NCBI GenBank assembly: GCA_016704535.1
Contig: JADIZZ010000015.1
Coordinates: forward strand, 1 to 15,532
DNA from: Betaproteobacteria bacterium
GTDB taxonomy: Bacteria > Pseudomonadota > Gammaproteobacteria > Burkholderiales > Burkholderiaceae_C
Length of the DNA stretch: 15,532 nucleotides
Reading direction: 5' to 3'
Position numbers and translations under genes: made by a program. Each line of letters opens with the position of its first letter. Position 1 is the first letter of the stretch. Below, piece by piece: positions 6,107 to 13,265 of this stretch. The notes under the pieces are model-generated. The model was not told where the DNA came from, did not search any database, and saw only the letters and a list, made by a program, of their open reading frames with translations.

Positions 6107-7822
6107 TCACGCAGCCACCACCTGATCGGGTGGCGTGTCGTTGGGGCCCGACGGCACAGGGCTGTGCACGCCCTTCGGGCGATAGGGCCACTCCTGTGAA
6201 AGGTCCAGAGCATCGGCCGCGAAGTGCAGGATGGACAGCCACATCTCAGTGCCTTGCAGACCGGGCGGATCGCCCATCGCGAAGCCGAATCCGGCCCCGT
6301 CGACCCAGCGCGCGCAGATCAGGCCCACCTGCCGCTCGGTGAACGACAGAATCTCGGCGCGTCTGTGGTCGGTCTGGCGGGAGAGCCAGTTCAGGGGATG
6401 AATCGTGTCCAGGAGGTTGCAGGCGTTGACCTTGTCTCGTTCGAAGCCGCCATTGCGGCCGACATGCAACAGGACGGTATCGATGGTGGCCTCAGGATAG
6501 GGCGCAGGAAGCCCGAACTGGATATGACACCCGCGCGTCAACCGGTAGAACCCGTTGACCGGTTGCAGCCAGTCGTGGCCATCCGGACTCTGGCCCCACA
6601 CACCCGAATCGGGCTGCGCGTTCCGGGCCAGCCAGTCGTGAAGCGTCGCGATTGGCCCTTCCAGCCCGAAGTCGCGCCGATTCATCCACAGCGCCGTGGC
6701 CAGCGCATCGATCCAGGCCCCCGAGGCCCAGGCGCGACTCTGCCAGGGCAGGCGATCGAGAAGGTCAACCATCGCAGCTGCCGGCATCTCGTGAGCTGCC
6801 CGAATGGGGTGCTGGAAGTGCGCGTTCAGGCACTGCAGAGCGTAGCCCATCGACAGGATCTGGTACTGAGTGTTCGTGTCGCCGAGGCGTGCCAGGGAGG
6901 CGCCCGGATGGTTGGGTTTCCATGGGTCGATGGGCATCCCTGAAGCACGGCACTGGCTGCCTTGCAGAATCCGGACCCACTCCGGACGCGGCAGCAAAGG
7001 TGGTGTGTGGCCCAGTGCCGCGGCAATCTCGATGGCGTCGCAGTTGGGCCGGAAGATCCGGGCAGGTCGACCAGGCGCATCGACATAGCGCGGAGCACCG
7101 TCGACCCGGGTGGCACACCGGGCCAGAACCTCGGGCCACTGATCCACGACCCGCCTGCCCAACGATCGAAGCGATGCAGCAGGGTCACGGGGAGCCTGCG
7201 AGCGAAGCTTTGGTGCCTCAGACCGGCTCGGGCCGGCGTCGGTGCCGCCAGCCTTCGGCAGCCGCCGATCCCGGATCACCCTTGCCGGGTTGCCCGCCAC
7301 GATCGCGTAGTCGGGCACATCGCGTGTGACCACCGCCCCGGCGGCGATGACGACATGGCTGCCCACGCAGACGCCGTCGAGCACCAATGCCCCTGAGCCG
7401 ATCCAGACATCGTCCGCGATCACGATGCCCCTTTTTTCGAGCCCTTGCTCGAAGATGGGTCGGGCGGGATCGTCGAAGCGGTGGTTGAAGCCAAGCACGC
7501 TGGCATGGGACCCGATGCGTACACCGTACCCCGCGCTCACCTGTCCTCGAACCACTGCGAACGGATTGATCGAGCAGTTGTCACCCAGCGTCACGTGGCC
7601 TGTCACGTAGGCATGCGCCGCGATGTAGGAGCGGTCCCCCAAGGCGACCCAGCGTGGCCACAGACCGGCCATCGACGACACGAAGGCAAGATTCCCGAAA
7701 CTCATCGTTCCCGTCTCGGCCATCGCCGCCAGCAGCGCCATTTGCGCCGCCTGCTCCTCGGCGCTGGCCTGTTGCCAGAACTCCCAGGGGCAAAAGTCGT
7801 AGCGATGGGCAAAGGGTGTCAT
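6107..7822 (-). CDS. Hexapeptide (LbH) acyltransferase fused to a large uncharacterised C-terminal domain
   Basis: The 571-residue protein has two parts. Residues 60-186 form a left-handed beta-helix acyltransferase of the NodL/Vat type: isoleucine-patch repeats (ALGDRSYIAAHAYVTGHVTLGD), the catalytic-type histidine in LGFNHRFDDP (H114), DDVWIGSGALVL and the closing IVAGNPARVI. It should transfer acetyl or another acyl group to a sugar. A Pro/Arg-rich linker (187-225) leads to about 345 residues I cannot assign. This part is rich in Trp, His and Asp, with WASGAWIDALATALWMNRRD, GVWGQSPDGHDWLQPVNGFY and HPLNWLSRQTDHR, suggesting an all-helical toroid like glycan-processing enzymes. The ATG lies 22 bases after the GT2 stop, so the two probably share a transcript. 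The frame is unbroken; the start has only a weak ribosome site. Confidence 0.83.
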   Translation of the reverse strand: MTPFAHRYDFCPWEFWQQASAEEQAAQMALLAAMAETGTMSFGNLAFVSSMAGLWPRWVALGDRSYIAAHAYVTGHVTLGDNCSINPFAVVRGQVSAGYGVRIGSHASVLGFNHRFDDPARPIFEQGLEKRGIVIADDVWIGSGALVLDGVCVGSHVVIAAGAVVTRDVPDYAIVAGNPARVIRDRRLPKAGGTDAGPSRSEAPKLRSQAPRDPAASLRSLGRRVVDQWPEVLARCATRVDGAPRYVDAPGRPARIFRPNCDAIEIAAALGHTPPLLPRPEWVRILQGSQCRASGMPIDPWKPNHPGASLARLGDTNTQYQILSMGYALQCLNAHFQHPIRAAHEMPAAAMVDLLDRLPWQSRAWASGAWIDALATALWMNRRDFGLEGPIATLHDWLARNAQPDSGVWGQSPDGHDWLQPVNGFYRLTRGCHIQFGLPAPYPEATIDTVLLHVGRNGGFERDKVNACNLLDTIHPLNWLSRQTDHRRAEILSFTERQVGLICARWVDGAGFGFAMGDPPGLQGTEMWLSILHFAADALDLSQEWPYRPKGVHSPVPSGPNDTPPDQVVAA

Positions 7823-7844
7823 GTCGGAAGTCTGCCGTATTCAG

Positions 7845-8857
7845 TTACGACTCGTTCTTGACCATGCAGAACAAGGTCGCGCCGGACGTGATCGGTACGC
7901 GGCGAAGACTACGAAATCCAATGCTGGCGCGGGCGCGTGCCGGCGCCGCCGGGTGGGAGGCTGTCCGCGAGGCGGACGCTTCCTGATCGTCGGACTTCAC
8001 ACGGGCAAGCGATTGCTTAGCCTGCGGCGGAAGCTTCACTTCGTAGGCGAGCTTGCGCGTCACCGATACGTTGGGCGGCATCGGGATCGAGGGAGTGACC
8101 CCGGCGTCAACCTCGACCGAGGCCGCCGGCATGCCACGGGCACTCGCGTCCATCACGCTGCGCGACACCTGGGCCCGCAGCTGCTGACGCAAGGGCAGCG
8201 GCAGATGAATCTCCGCTGCCAATCGCATCAGGTCGAACTTCGCCTGCCGATAAACCGCGTTGATGCACTGATTCAGCGCCTTGTCTGCCAGTTCCGCGAA
8301 GCGCACCCGCTCGGAGTCGCTGTGTTTGATGGTGCGGATGTGCTCGTCCGCCACGTCCACCTGAGTGCGTCGAAGCGTGAACTTCAAGCGGTCGTACAGC
8401 TCGCGATCCTCGCCACCCCAACCGTGCATGGCCTCGTCATAACCGCCCACCTCTAGAAAGTCGGAGCGCGAACACATGAATGTGCCGGTCAGGTCGGGAG
8501 CCGGGCTGCGCAGTCGGTAGAACTGCCCCTCCCGTGCCCGACCAGCCAGGCGCAGAAGCCCACGGAGAGGACGACATCGGCATCCACGAACGCCAGCCAT
8601 CGCCCTGTGGCCACGGCACTGCCCCGGCTGCGCGCCTTGCAGGCGTTGAAGATCGGCGCGTCGCGGACCTGGACCACTCTGGCCTGCGGGTGGTTGGCAT
8701 TCACCCAGGTCGCTGCCCCTTCGGGACAGTCGTAGTCGACAACGATGACCTCGCAGCCCGCGCCCTGCGCAAGGAATGCCGGGAGGGTCTCCTTCAGGTG
8801 CGCCAGCCTGCCCTTGCAAGTGGTGATCAGCGAAACCGCGAGCGAAGTCTCCGTCAT
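7845..8857 (-). pseudogene. GT2 glycosyltransferase, frameshifted and cut at the start of a second domain
   Basis: ATG 8857 has AAGGA eight bases upstream. The frame reads MTETSLAVSLITTCKGRLAH, then EVIVVDYDCPEGAATW, then GRWLAFVDADVVLS with its DxD-type DAD: a GT-A fold inverting transferase. A one-base shift near 8526-8540, in a C/G run, moves to the frame with GQFYRL, TGTFMCSRSDFLEVGGYDE and HGWGGEDRELYDRL, the galactosyltransferase-type (Glyco_transf_7C) acceptor part. A long linker then ends with GATLFCMVKNES and a TAA stop. The LFCMVKNE text is how a second GT2-type domain normally begins, so the original protein was probably bifunctional and has lost its second half. It would act in surface glycan assembly and precedes the acyltransferase gene by 22 bases. 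Confidence 0.78.
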
Positions 8858-8909
8858 GTCAGCCGTCCTTGGGACATGGCCATCTCGAGGGGATCGCCAA
8901 TTCTCCACG

Positions 8910-8984
8910 ATCCCTGAGGTGGCCCTGGCCATCGACCACAGCCTGAACCACTGGAAAACGCTGACGCGACACCTAAGAAGAGGG
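8910..8984 (+). mobile_element. IS66-family transposase scrap at the island edge
   Basis: The frame gives IPEVALAIDHSLNHWKTLTR then HLRRG. IS66 TnpC proteins carry a block of the form KALDYSLKRWxALTRYLDDG just before the PIDNN motif; this is a degenerate version cut before PIDNN. It runs in frame straight into the methyltransferase 3' copy at 8985. Only about 25 residues remain. Confidence 0.6.
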
Positions 8985-9101
8985 CTGCGCGCGCTGCGCG
9001 AGCCACTGCCTTCCGAGGTGGCCGTGCTTGAGCACCCCGAACTCGCCGACGCCTCGCGCATTCCCTACTTCCTGCTGCTGGACCTGATACGCGGCGGCTG
9101 A
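8985..9101 (+). pseudogene. Second copy of the methyltransferase 3' end (117 bp)
   Basis: It encodes LRALREPLPSEVAVL, then EHPELADASRIPY and the last residues of the methyltransferase, with three amino-acid changes (T to E, A to S, M to I) from the intact gene at 121-906. No 5' part is present: the copy begins exactly where the IS66 scrap ends. It is the right-hand boundary repeat and lies 72 bases before arsR. Most likely it is the displaced native 3' end, or the remains of a second allele. Confidence 0.9.
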
Positions 9102-9154
9102 AGCCGCGCGGCCGTGGGTCGATCACACTACTCCGGACTTGCGCAACACCAATA

Positions 9155-9172
9155 TTTCGATGAAACTCGAAA
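9155..9172. promoter_or_regulatory. Putative ArsR operator
   Basis: TTTCGA (9155-9160) and TCGAAA (9167-9172) form a perfect inverted repeat with six bases between. It ends one base before the arsR ATG. ArsR-type repressors bind such short AT-rich dyads, so binding here would block initiation of the whole operon. No clear Shine-Dalgarno exists before the ATG, so the message may be leaderless or poorly translated at arsR. Confidence 0.6.
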
Positions 9173-9173
9173 C

Positions 9174-9512
9174 ATGGAAGAACGGACTGCCGTCACCGCT
9201 TTGGCCGCCTTGGCGCAGGGCATGCGCCTGCGCATCTTCCGCGCCCTGGTCGGGGTCGGGCCGAAGGGCATGACGCCTGGTGCGCTGTCGGCGGCGCTGG
9301 GCGTGCCGCCGTCGACGCTGTCCTTCCACCTCAAGGAACTGACCTGGGCCGGGCTGGTGACGCAAGAGCGCGACGGGCGCAACCTCATCTACCGGCCGGC
9401 CATCGCGCAAATGAACGCGCTGCTCGACTACCTCACCGCGCATTGCTGCGAAGGCGCGGCCTGCGCAGCATCCGACAGCCCCGTCGGCACCACCACCTGT
9501 ACCGCTTGCTGA
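9174..9512 (+). CDS. arsR: ArsR-family arsenite-responsive repressor
   Basis: This 112-residue winged-helix protein begins MEERTAVTALAALAQGMRLR. The recognition part is LSAALGVPPSTLSFHLKELT and the wing is VTQERDGRNLIYRP. Its C-terminus, HCCEGAAC, gives C91, C92 and C97, the same order as the As(III)-binding triad of Acidithiobacillus ferrooxidans ArsR (C95, C96, C102). The last residues TTTCTAC add two more cysteines. Arsenite binding should release it from the operator overlapping its start. The ATG at 9174 is chosen over an upstream in-frame ATG at 9114 because the family begins MEE..A...L.ALA and the operator lies between them. arsI follows 16 bases after the stop. Confidence 0.92.
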   Translation: MEERTAVTALAALAQGMRLRIFRALVGVGPKGMTPGALSAALGVPPSTLSFHLKELTWAGLVTQERDGRNLIYRPAIAQMNALLDYLTAHCCEGAACAASDSPVGTTTCTAC

Positions 9513-9528
9513 ACCCAAAGGACCCGAC

Positions 9529-10027
9529 ATGAAGCGCTTCCACGTCCACCTGCACGTCGACGACCTCGGCCAGAGCATCGGCTTCTACTCCAAGTTGTTT
9601 GCCGCCGAGCCCGCGCGCATCGAAGGCGACTACGCCAAGTGGATGCTCGAAGACCCGGCGGTGAACTTTGCGATTTCCACGCGCGGCAGCCAGCCCGGCA
9701 TCGACCACCTGGGCATCCAGACCGACGACCCGGCCGAACTGGCCGAGATGAAGGCCCGCGCCGAAGCCGCCGATCTCGCGCTGCTGGACGAAGGGCAGAC
9801 CACCTGCTGCTACGCGCGCAGCGAGAAGCACTGGGTGACCGACCCGCAAGGCATCGCCTGGGAACACTTCCACACGCTGGCCAACATTCCGGTATTGAAC
9901 GAAGCCACGCCGGCGGCCGGCGCCCCGGCGGCCTGCTGTGCGCCTGCAAAGCCCGCGGTGGCGCGCGCAGCCCGGCGCGGGCGGCCCGTGGGCATCGCGG
10001 TGAAGGCTGCGCTCGTCCTGCTGCTGA
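9529..10027 (+). CDS. arsI: ArsI C-As lyase (VOC-fold organoarsenical demethylase), late frameshift
   Basis: ArsI is a non-haem iron dioxygenase that cleaves the carbon-arsenic bond of methylarsenite and aromatic arsenicals, giving arsenite. The sequence begins MKRFHVHLHVDDLGQSIGFY and has the VOC metal ligands H5, H60 (GIDHLGIQ) and E112 (AWEHFHT). It also has the arsenic-binding vicinal cysteines C93-C94 in GQTTCCYARSEK, which separate ArsI from other VOC proteins. AAGGA precedes the ATG by six bases. As read, the frame does not stop until 10296, deep in arsC. A one-base shift between 10004 and 10016 would give an ending SSCC-stop at 10027, the Cys-rich tail usual for this family, so I end the gene there. 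The catalytic part is unaffected. Confidence 0.88.
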
Positions 10028-10043
10028 GGCGAACGGCCAGCCC

Positions 10044-10550
10044 ATGCGCATCCACGTCCTCATCCTCTGCACCCACAACTCGGCGCGCAGCGTGCTGGCC
10101 GAAGGCATGCTCAACCACTGGGCCACCCGTCTGGGCCGCGACGTGCAGGCGCACAGCGCCGGCAGCGCGCCCAGCGGCCGCATCAATCCCCTGGCCCTCG
10201 AAGCACTGCGCCACGCGGGCATCGAGACATCCGCTTGCCGTAGCAAGAGCTGGGACGAGTTCAGCGCTGCCGGCGCGCCGCCGCTGGCAGTCGTGATCAC
10301 GGTGTGCGACCGCGCCGCCGCCGAGGCCTGCCCGGTGTTCCACGGCGGCGCGGGCGGTGAACCGGTGAAGGTGCACTGGGGCTACCCCGATCCGTCGAAC
10401 GCCGAAGGCGGCGACGCGGGCAAGCGCCGCGCCTTTGAACTGACGCGGCAGGCCATCGGCTACCGCATGCTGCAGCTGCTGGCACTGCCGCTCGAGACGA
10501 TGGACCGTACCGCCCTGCGCGCCGCGCTGGACGACATCGCACGCAGCTGA
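10044..10550 (+). CDS. arsC: Arsenate reductase, LMW-phosphatase type
   Basis: The 168-residue protein starts MRIHVLILCTHNSARSVLAE. CTHNSAR (C9 to R15) is the CX5R phosphatase loop that attacks arsenate. HSAGSAPSGRINPLAL and the redox cysteines in VCDRAAAEACPVF match the second and third cysteines of the thioredoxin-linked class. VHWGYPDPSNAEG carries the general-acid Asp. It reduces As(V) to As(III) for export by Acr3. The frame is open far upstream of the ATG, but the family begins within two or three residues of the loop, fixing the start at 10044. It follows the proposed arsI stop by 16 bases and precedes acr3 by 21. Confidence 0.93.
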   Translation: MRIHVLILCTHNSARSVLAEGMLNHWATRLGRDVQAHSAGSAPSGRINPLALEALRHAGIETSACRSKSWDEFSAAGAPPLAVVITVCDRAAAEACPVFHGGAGGEPVKVHWGYPDPSNAEGGDAGKRRAFELTRQAIGYRMLQLLALPLETMDRTALRAALDDIARS

Positions 10551-10571
10551 ACCCCGCACCGAAGCCTCCAC

Positions 10572-11618
10572 ATGAATACCGGCACCCTGCCCGCCCCCGC
10601 CGCACCGGCGCCGCTGAACGTCTTCGAGCGCTACCTCACGCTGTGGGTCTTCCTGTGCATCGTGGCCGGCATCGTGCTCGGCCAGCTGCTGCCCGGGCCC
10701 ATCCAGGCCATCGGCCGCATGGAGTTCGCCCAGGTCAACCTGCCGGTGGGCGTGCTGATCTGGGTGATGATCATCCCGATGCTGCTGAAGGTCGACTTCG
10801 GCGCGCTCGGCCAGGTGAAGCAGCACTGGCGCGGCATCGGCGTCACGCTCTTCATCAACTGGGCGGTGAAGCCCTTCTCGATGGCGCTGCTGGGCTGGCT
10901 CTTCATCCGCCACGTCTTCGCGCCTTACCTGCCCGCAGACCAGCTGGACAGCTATGTCGCCGGGCTGATCCTGCTGGCCGCCGCACCCTGCACGGCGATG
11001 GTCTTCGTGTGGAGCCGGCTGACCCAGGGCGACCCGGTATTCACGCTGTCGCAGGTGGCGCTGAACGACAGCATCATGGTGTTCGCGTTCGCCCCCATCG
11101 TCGCGCTGCTGCTGGGGCTGTCCGCCATCACCGTGCCGTGGGACACGCTGCTCACCTCGGTGGGCCTGTACATCGTCATCCCGGTGATCCTGGCCCAACT
11201 CTGGCGGCGTGCGCTGCTGCATCGGCGGCCAGGCGGCCTCCTGCGCACGCTGGCGGCCATCGGCCCGTGGTCGATCGCGGCGCTGCTGGCCACGCTTGTG
11301 CTGCTCTTCGCCTTCCAGGGCAAGGCAATCCTCGAACAGCCGCTGGTTATCGCGATGCTGGCGGTTCCGATCCTGATCCAGGTCTTCTTTAACTCCGGCC
11401 TGGCCTACTGGCTGAACCGCCGCGCCGGCGAAGGCGCACCGCGTCGCCTGCCCGTCGGCGCTCATCGGCGCCAGCAACTCTTCGAACTGGCCGTGGCCGC
11501 GGCCATCAGCCTGTTCGGCTTCCAGTCCGGCGCGGCGCTGGCCACCGTGGTGGGCGTGCTGATCGAGGTGCCCGTGATGCTGCTGGTCGTGCGCGTGGTG
11601 AACGCCAGCAAGCCCTGA
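10572..11618 (+). CDS. acr3: Acr3 arsenite efflux permease (one scrambled loop)
   Basis: This 348-residue membrane protein of the BART superfamily (ten expected TM helices) starts after the family motif NVFERYLTLWVFLCIVAG. LAAAPCTAMVFVWS holds the conserved cysteine (C140 here, C129-like) and FELAVAAAISLFG holds the essential glutamate (E305). These residues are known to be needed for transport in Acr3 of other bacteria. It pumps arsenite out using proton motive force. Residues 288-302 read APRRLPVGAHRRQQL, which is not Acr3-like. The neighbouring frame over the same bases reads VACPSALIGASN, the expected sequence. One extra base near 11430-11440 and one missing T near 11478-11482 explain it, so the shifts cancel and the rest is normal. 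Confidence 0.92.
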   Translation: MNTGTLPAPAAPAPLNVFERYLTLWVFLCIVAGIVLGQLLPGPIQAIGRMEFAQVNLPVGVLIWVMIIPMLLKVDFGALGQVKQHWRGIGVTLFINWAVKPFSMALLGWLFIRHVFAPYLPADQLDSYVAGLILLAAAPCTAMVFVWSRLTQGDPVFTLSQVALNDSIMVFAFAPIVALLLGLSAITVPWDTLLTSVGLYIVIPVILAQLWRRALLHRRPGGLLRTLAAIGPWSIAALLATLVLLFAFQGKAILEQPLVIAMLAVPILIQVFFNSGLAYWLNRRAGEGAPRRLPVGAHRRQQLFELAVAAAISLFGFQSGAALATVVGVLIEVPVMLLVVRVVNASKP

Positions 11619-11655
11619 GCACACTGCAGCAGTGCGGCGGTGCGGGCACGAGCAG

Positions 11656-11673
11656 GGCGCTGAGCGCAGCGCC
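11656..11673. other. GC hairpin between acr3 and the thioredoxin gene
   Basis: GGCGCT (11656-11661) pairs with AGCGCC (11668-11673) over six bases. There is no T-run, so it is not a convincing terminator. Smaller pairing (CACTG/CAGTG) lies just before it. It may slow readthrough from acr3 to the downstream genes. Confidence 0.3.
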
Positions 11674-11716
11674 GGCGCCCCGCGCGCCGCCACGTATGCT
11701 GTGGGGGAGACCCCCG

Positions 11717-12285
11717 ATGCAAAGACGCCACCTTCTGCACCCTCGGCACCGCCCCGCTGCTGCTGGCCACCGTGGCCCGAGCCCAGGGGCCGGTTGCTGC
11801 GCCGCCCCCGTCGGCGACAAGGGCGGCCCGCCACCGGCACCGGGCACGGCTGCCGCTGCCCGACATCACGCTGCTCGACGGCCGCACCGCCACCCAGGCC
11901 CACTTCGACGGCCAGGTGCTGGTGCTGTACTGGTGGGCCAGCTGGTGCCCCTTCTGCGCCGTGCAGAGCCCGCTGATGGAAGCGCTCTGGCGCCAGCAAC
12001 AGGGCCGCGGCCTGCGTTTCCTGGGGCTGTCCATCGACCGCAAGCCCGAGGACGCCCGCGCCTACCTGGCCAAGCGCAACTACAGCTTTCCTTCGGCCTG
12101 GGTCACACCGACCATCGCCCAAGCCTTGCCCAAGCCGAAAGGCCTGCCCATCACCGTGGTGCGCGGTCGCGACGGCCGCGTGCTGATGGGCGAAGCCGGC
12201 CAGCTCTTCCCGGAAGACATCGATCAGATCGCCCGCTTCCACCCGCCACGGCGCGCCGGGTCTCGTGTCCAGTGCCGCGCCATGA
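11717..12285 (+). pseudogene. TlpA-type periplasmic thioredoxin, frameshifted
   Basis: ATG 11717 follows GGGGGAG by eight bases and reads MQRRHLL. A one-base shift near 11733-11737 then gives CTLGTAPLLLATVARAQG, together a normal signal peptide (twin Arg, hydrophobic core, AQ cleavage). The mature part has LPLPDITLLDG, VLYWWASWCPFCAVQSP with a CPFC redox centre, GLSIDRKPEDARAYL and KPKGLPITVVRGRDGR with the cis-Pro region. This is a TlpA/ResA-like disulfide reductase for the periplasm. No stop follows the last conserved residues (EDIDQIARF) in that frame. In the +1 frame a TGA at 12283-12285 overlaps the next ATG as ATGA, so a second shift near 12240 is likely. It probably works with the MBL protein that follows. 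Confidence 0.78.
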
Positions 12286-13157
12286 AAAGCCTGCCCCTAC
12301 CCATGCTCACGAGGACCTTTGCTTGCCGCGCTCCTGTCCGTCGCCTGCAGCGGCGCGCTGGCGCTGGACGTGCGCTTCCAGCGCGTGGCCGATGGCGTCT
12401 GGGCCTTCGTCGGCGACAAGGGCGCACGCACGGCCGAGAACGAGGGTCTGAACGCCAACATCGGCCTGGTGGTGACGCCCGCGGGCGCGGTGCTCATCGA
12501 CAGCGGCGCCACCTGGCAGAGCGCGCAGAAGCTCCAGGCCGCCGTCAGGGCGGTGACGCCGCAACCCGTCAAGTGGGTCTTCAACACCGGCGGGCAGGAC
12601 CACCGCTGGCTGGGCAACGGCTACTTCGCCGCGCAGGGCGCCGAAATCATCGGCCACGCGGCCGGCCGCGCCGACATGAACAACCGCGGCAACGACCACC
12701 TTCTGGCGCTGAAGGCCGCTGGGCGCCAAGGCCGACGGCACGGTGCCCACACTGCCCACACGCTGGCTCAGCGGCAACGACGAGACGCTGGAACTCGGCG
12801 GCGTGGTCTTCGAGTTCAGGCACCGCGGTGGCGCACACGCCGGGCGACACGATGGTCTGGCTGCCGCAGAAGAACGTGCTCTTCACCGGTGACGTGGTCT
12901 ACACCGACCGCCTGCTGGGTGTGCTGCCCGTCAGCCACACCAAGCGCTGGCCCGACAACGTTCGCCGTCGCCGAACAGTTAGACCCCCAGTGCTGGTGCC
13001 CGGCCACGGTGCCGTCACCACCCTGGCCACCGACGGGCCGACACCAGGACTACCTGCTGGCGCTGCGCGCGCATGCGAAAAGAAGACCGTGGACGGCGGC
13101 ACCGATGTCGGCGTTACGGCGAAGGGCTTCGACGGTGCGCCCTTCAGGCGGCACTGA
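12282..13157 (+). pseudogene. MBL-fold metallohydrolase-like secreted protein, several frameshifts
   Basis: ATG 12282 opens MKSLPLPMLTRT. One extra T at 12318-12320 shifts to LLAALLSVACSGALALDVRF, a signal peptide. Then come VADGVWAFVGDKGARTAENE, IGLVVTPAGAVLIDSG and VFNTGGQDHRWLGNGYF. The MBL HxHxDH site reads TGGQDH here: two histidines are absent and DH remains. After shifts near 12716-12720 and 12822-12840 the text continues with ETLELGGVVFEF, HTPGDTMVWLPQKNVLF, TGDVVYTDRLLGVLPVSH, then VLVPGHGAVTTLATDG and TVDGGTDVGVTAKGFDGAPF before TGA at 13157. More shifts lie near 12957, 12985 and 13038. Order and spacing match a family of secreted MBL proteins often found near thioredoxins. As read, no full product can be made. 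Confidence 0.75.
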
Positions 13158-13265
13158 ACGCCGCCGGTGATCGCCCGGCAGCGCCAACGCGCACCTACGC
13201 CAGACTCGACGCAGTGGGCGCCGGCGCCGACGCCGACGCCGACGCCAGAGAACGCCCCGGACCGC
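13158..13265. other. Short spacer with a GCCGAC tandem repeat
   Basis: No gene is visible between the MBL and CDF genes. Positions 13226-13246 hold three and a half copies of the hexamer GCCGAC. It may be a slip-prone remnant of the upstream or N-terminal coding region. Confidence 0.35.

Noticed and set aside
9810..12242. Minus-strand open frame of 810 codons opposite the ars operon
   Set aside because: It is an antisense shadow created by high GC. The plus strand carries arsI, arsC, acr3 and the thioredoxin with clear family motifs; the minus reading is low-complexity Gln/His/Arg/Ala-rich text.
13167..13265. Extended N-terminus of the CDF frame
   Set aside because: The open frame reaches 13167, but the upstream text is Pro/Thr repeat from the GCCGAC region. 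ATG 13266 gives a normal family start.
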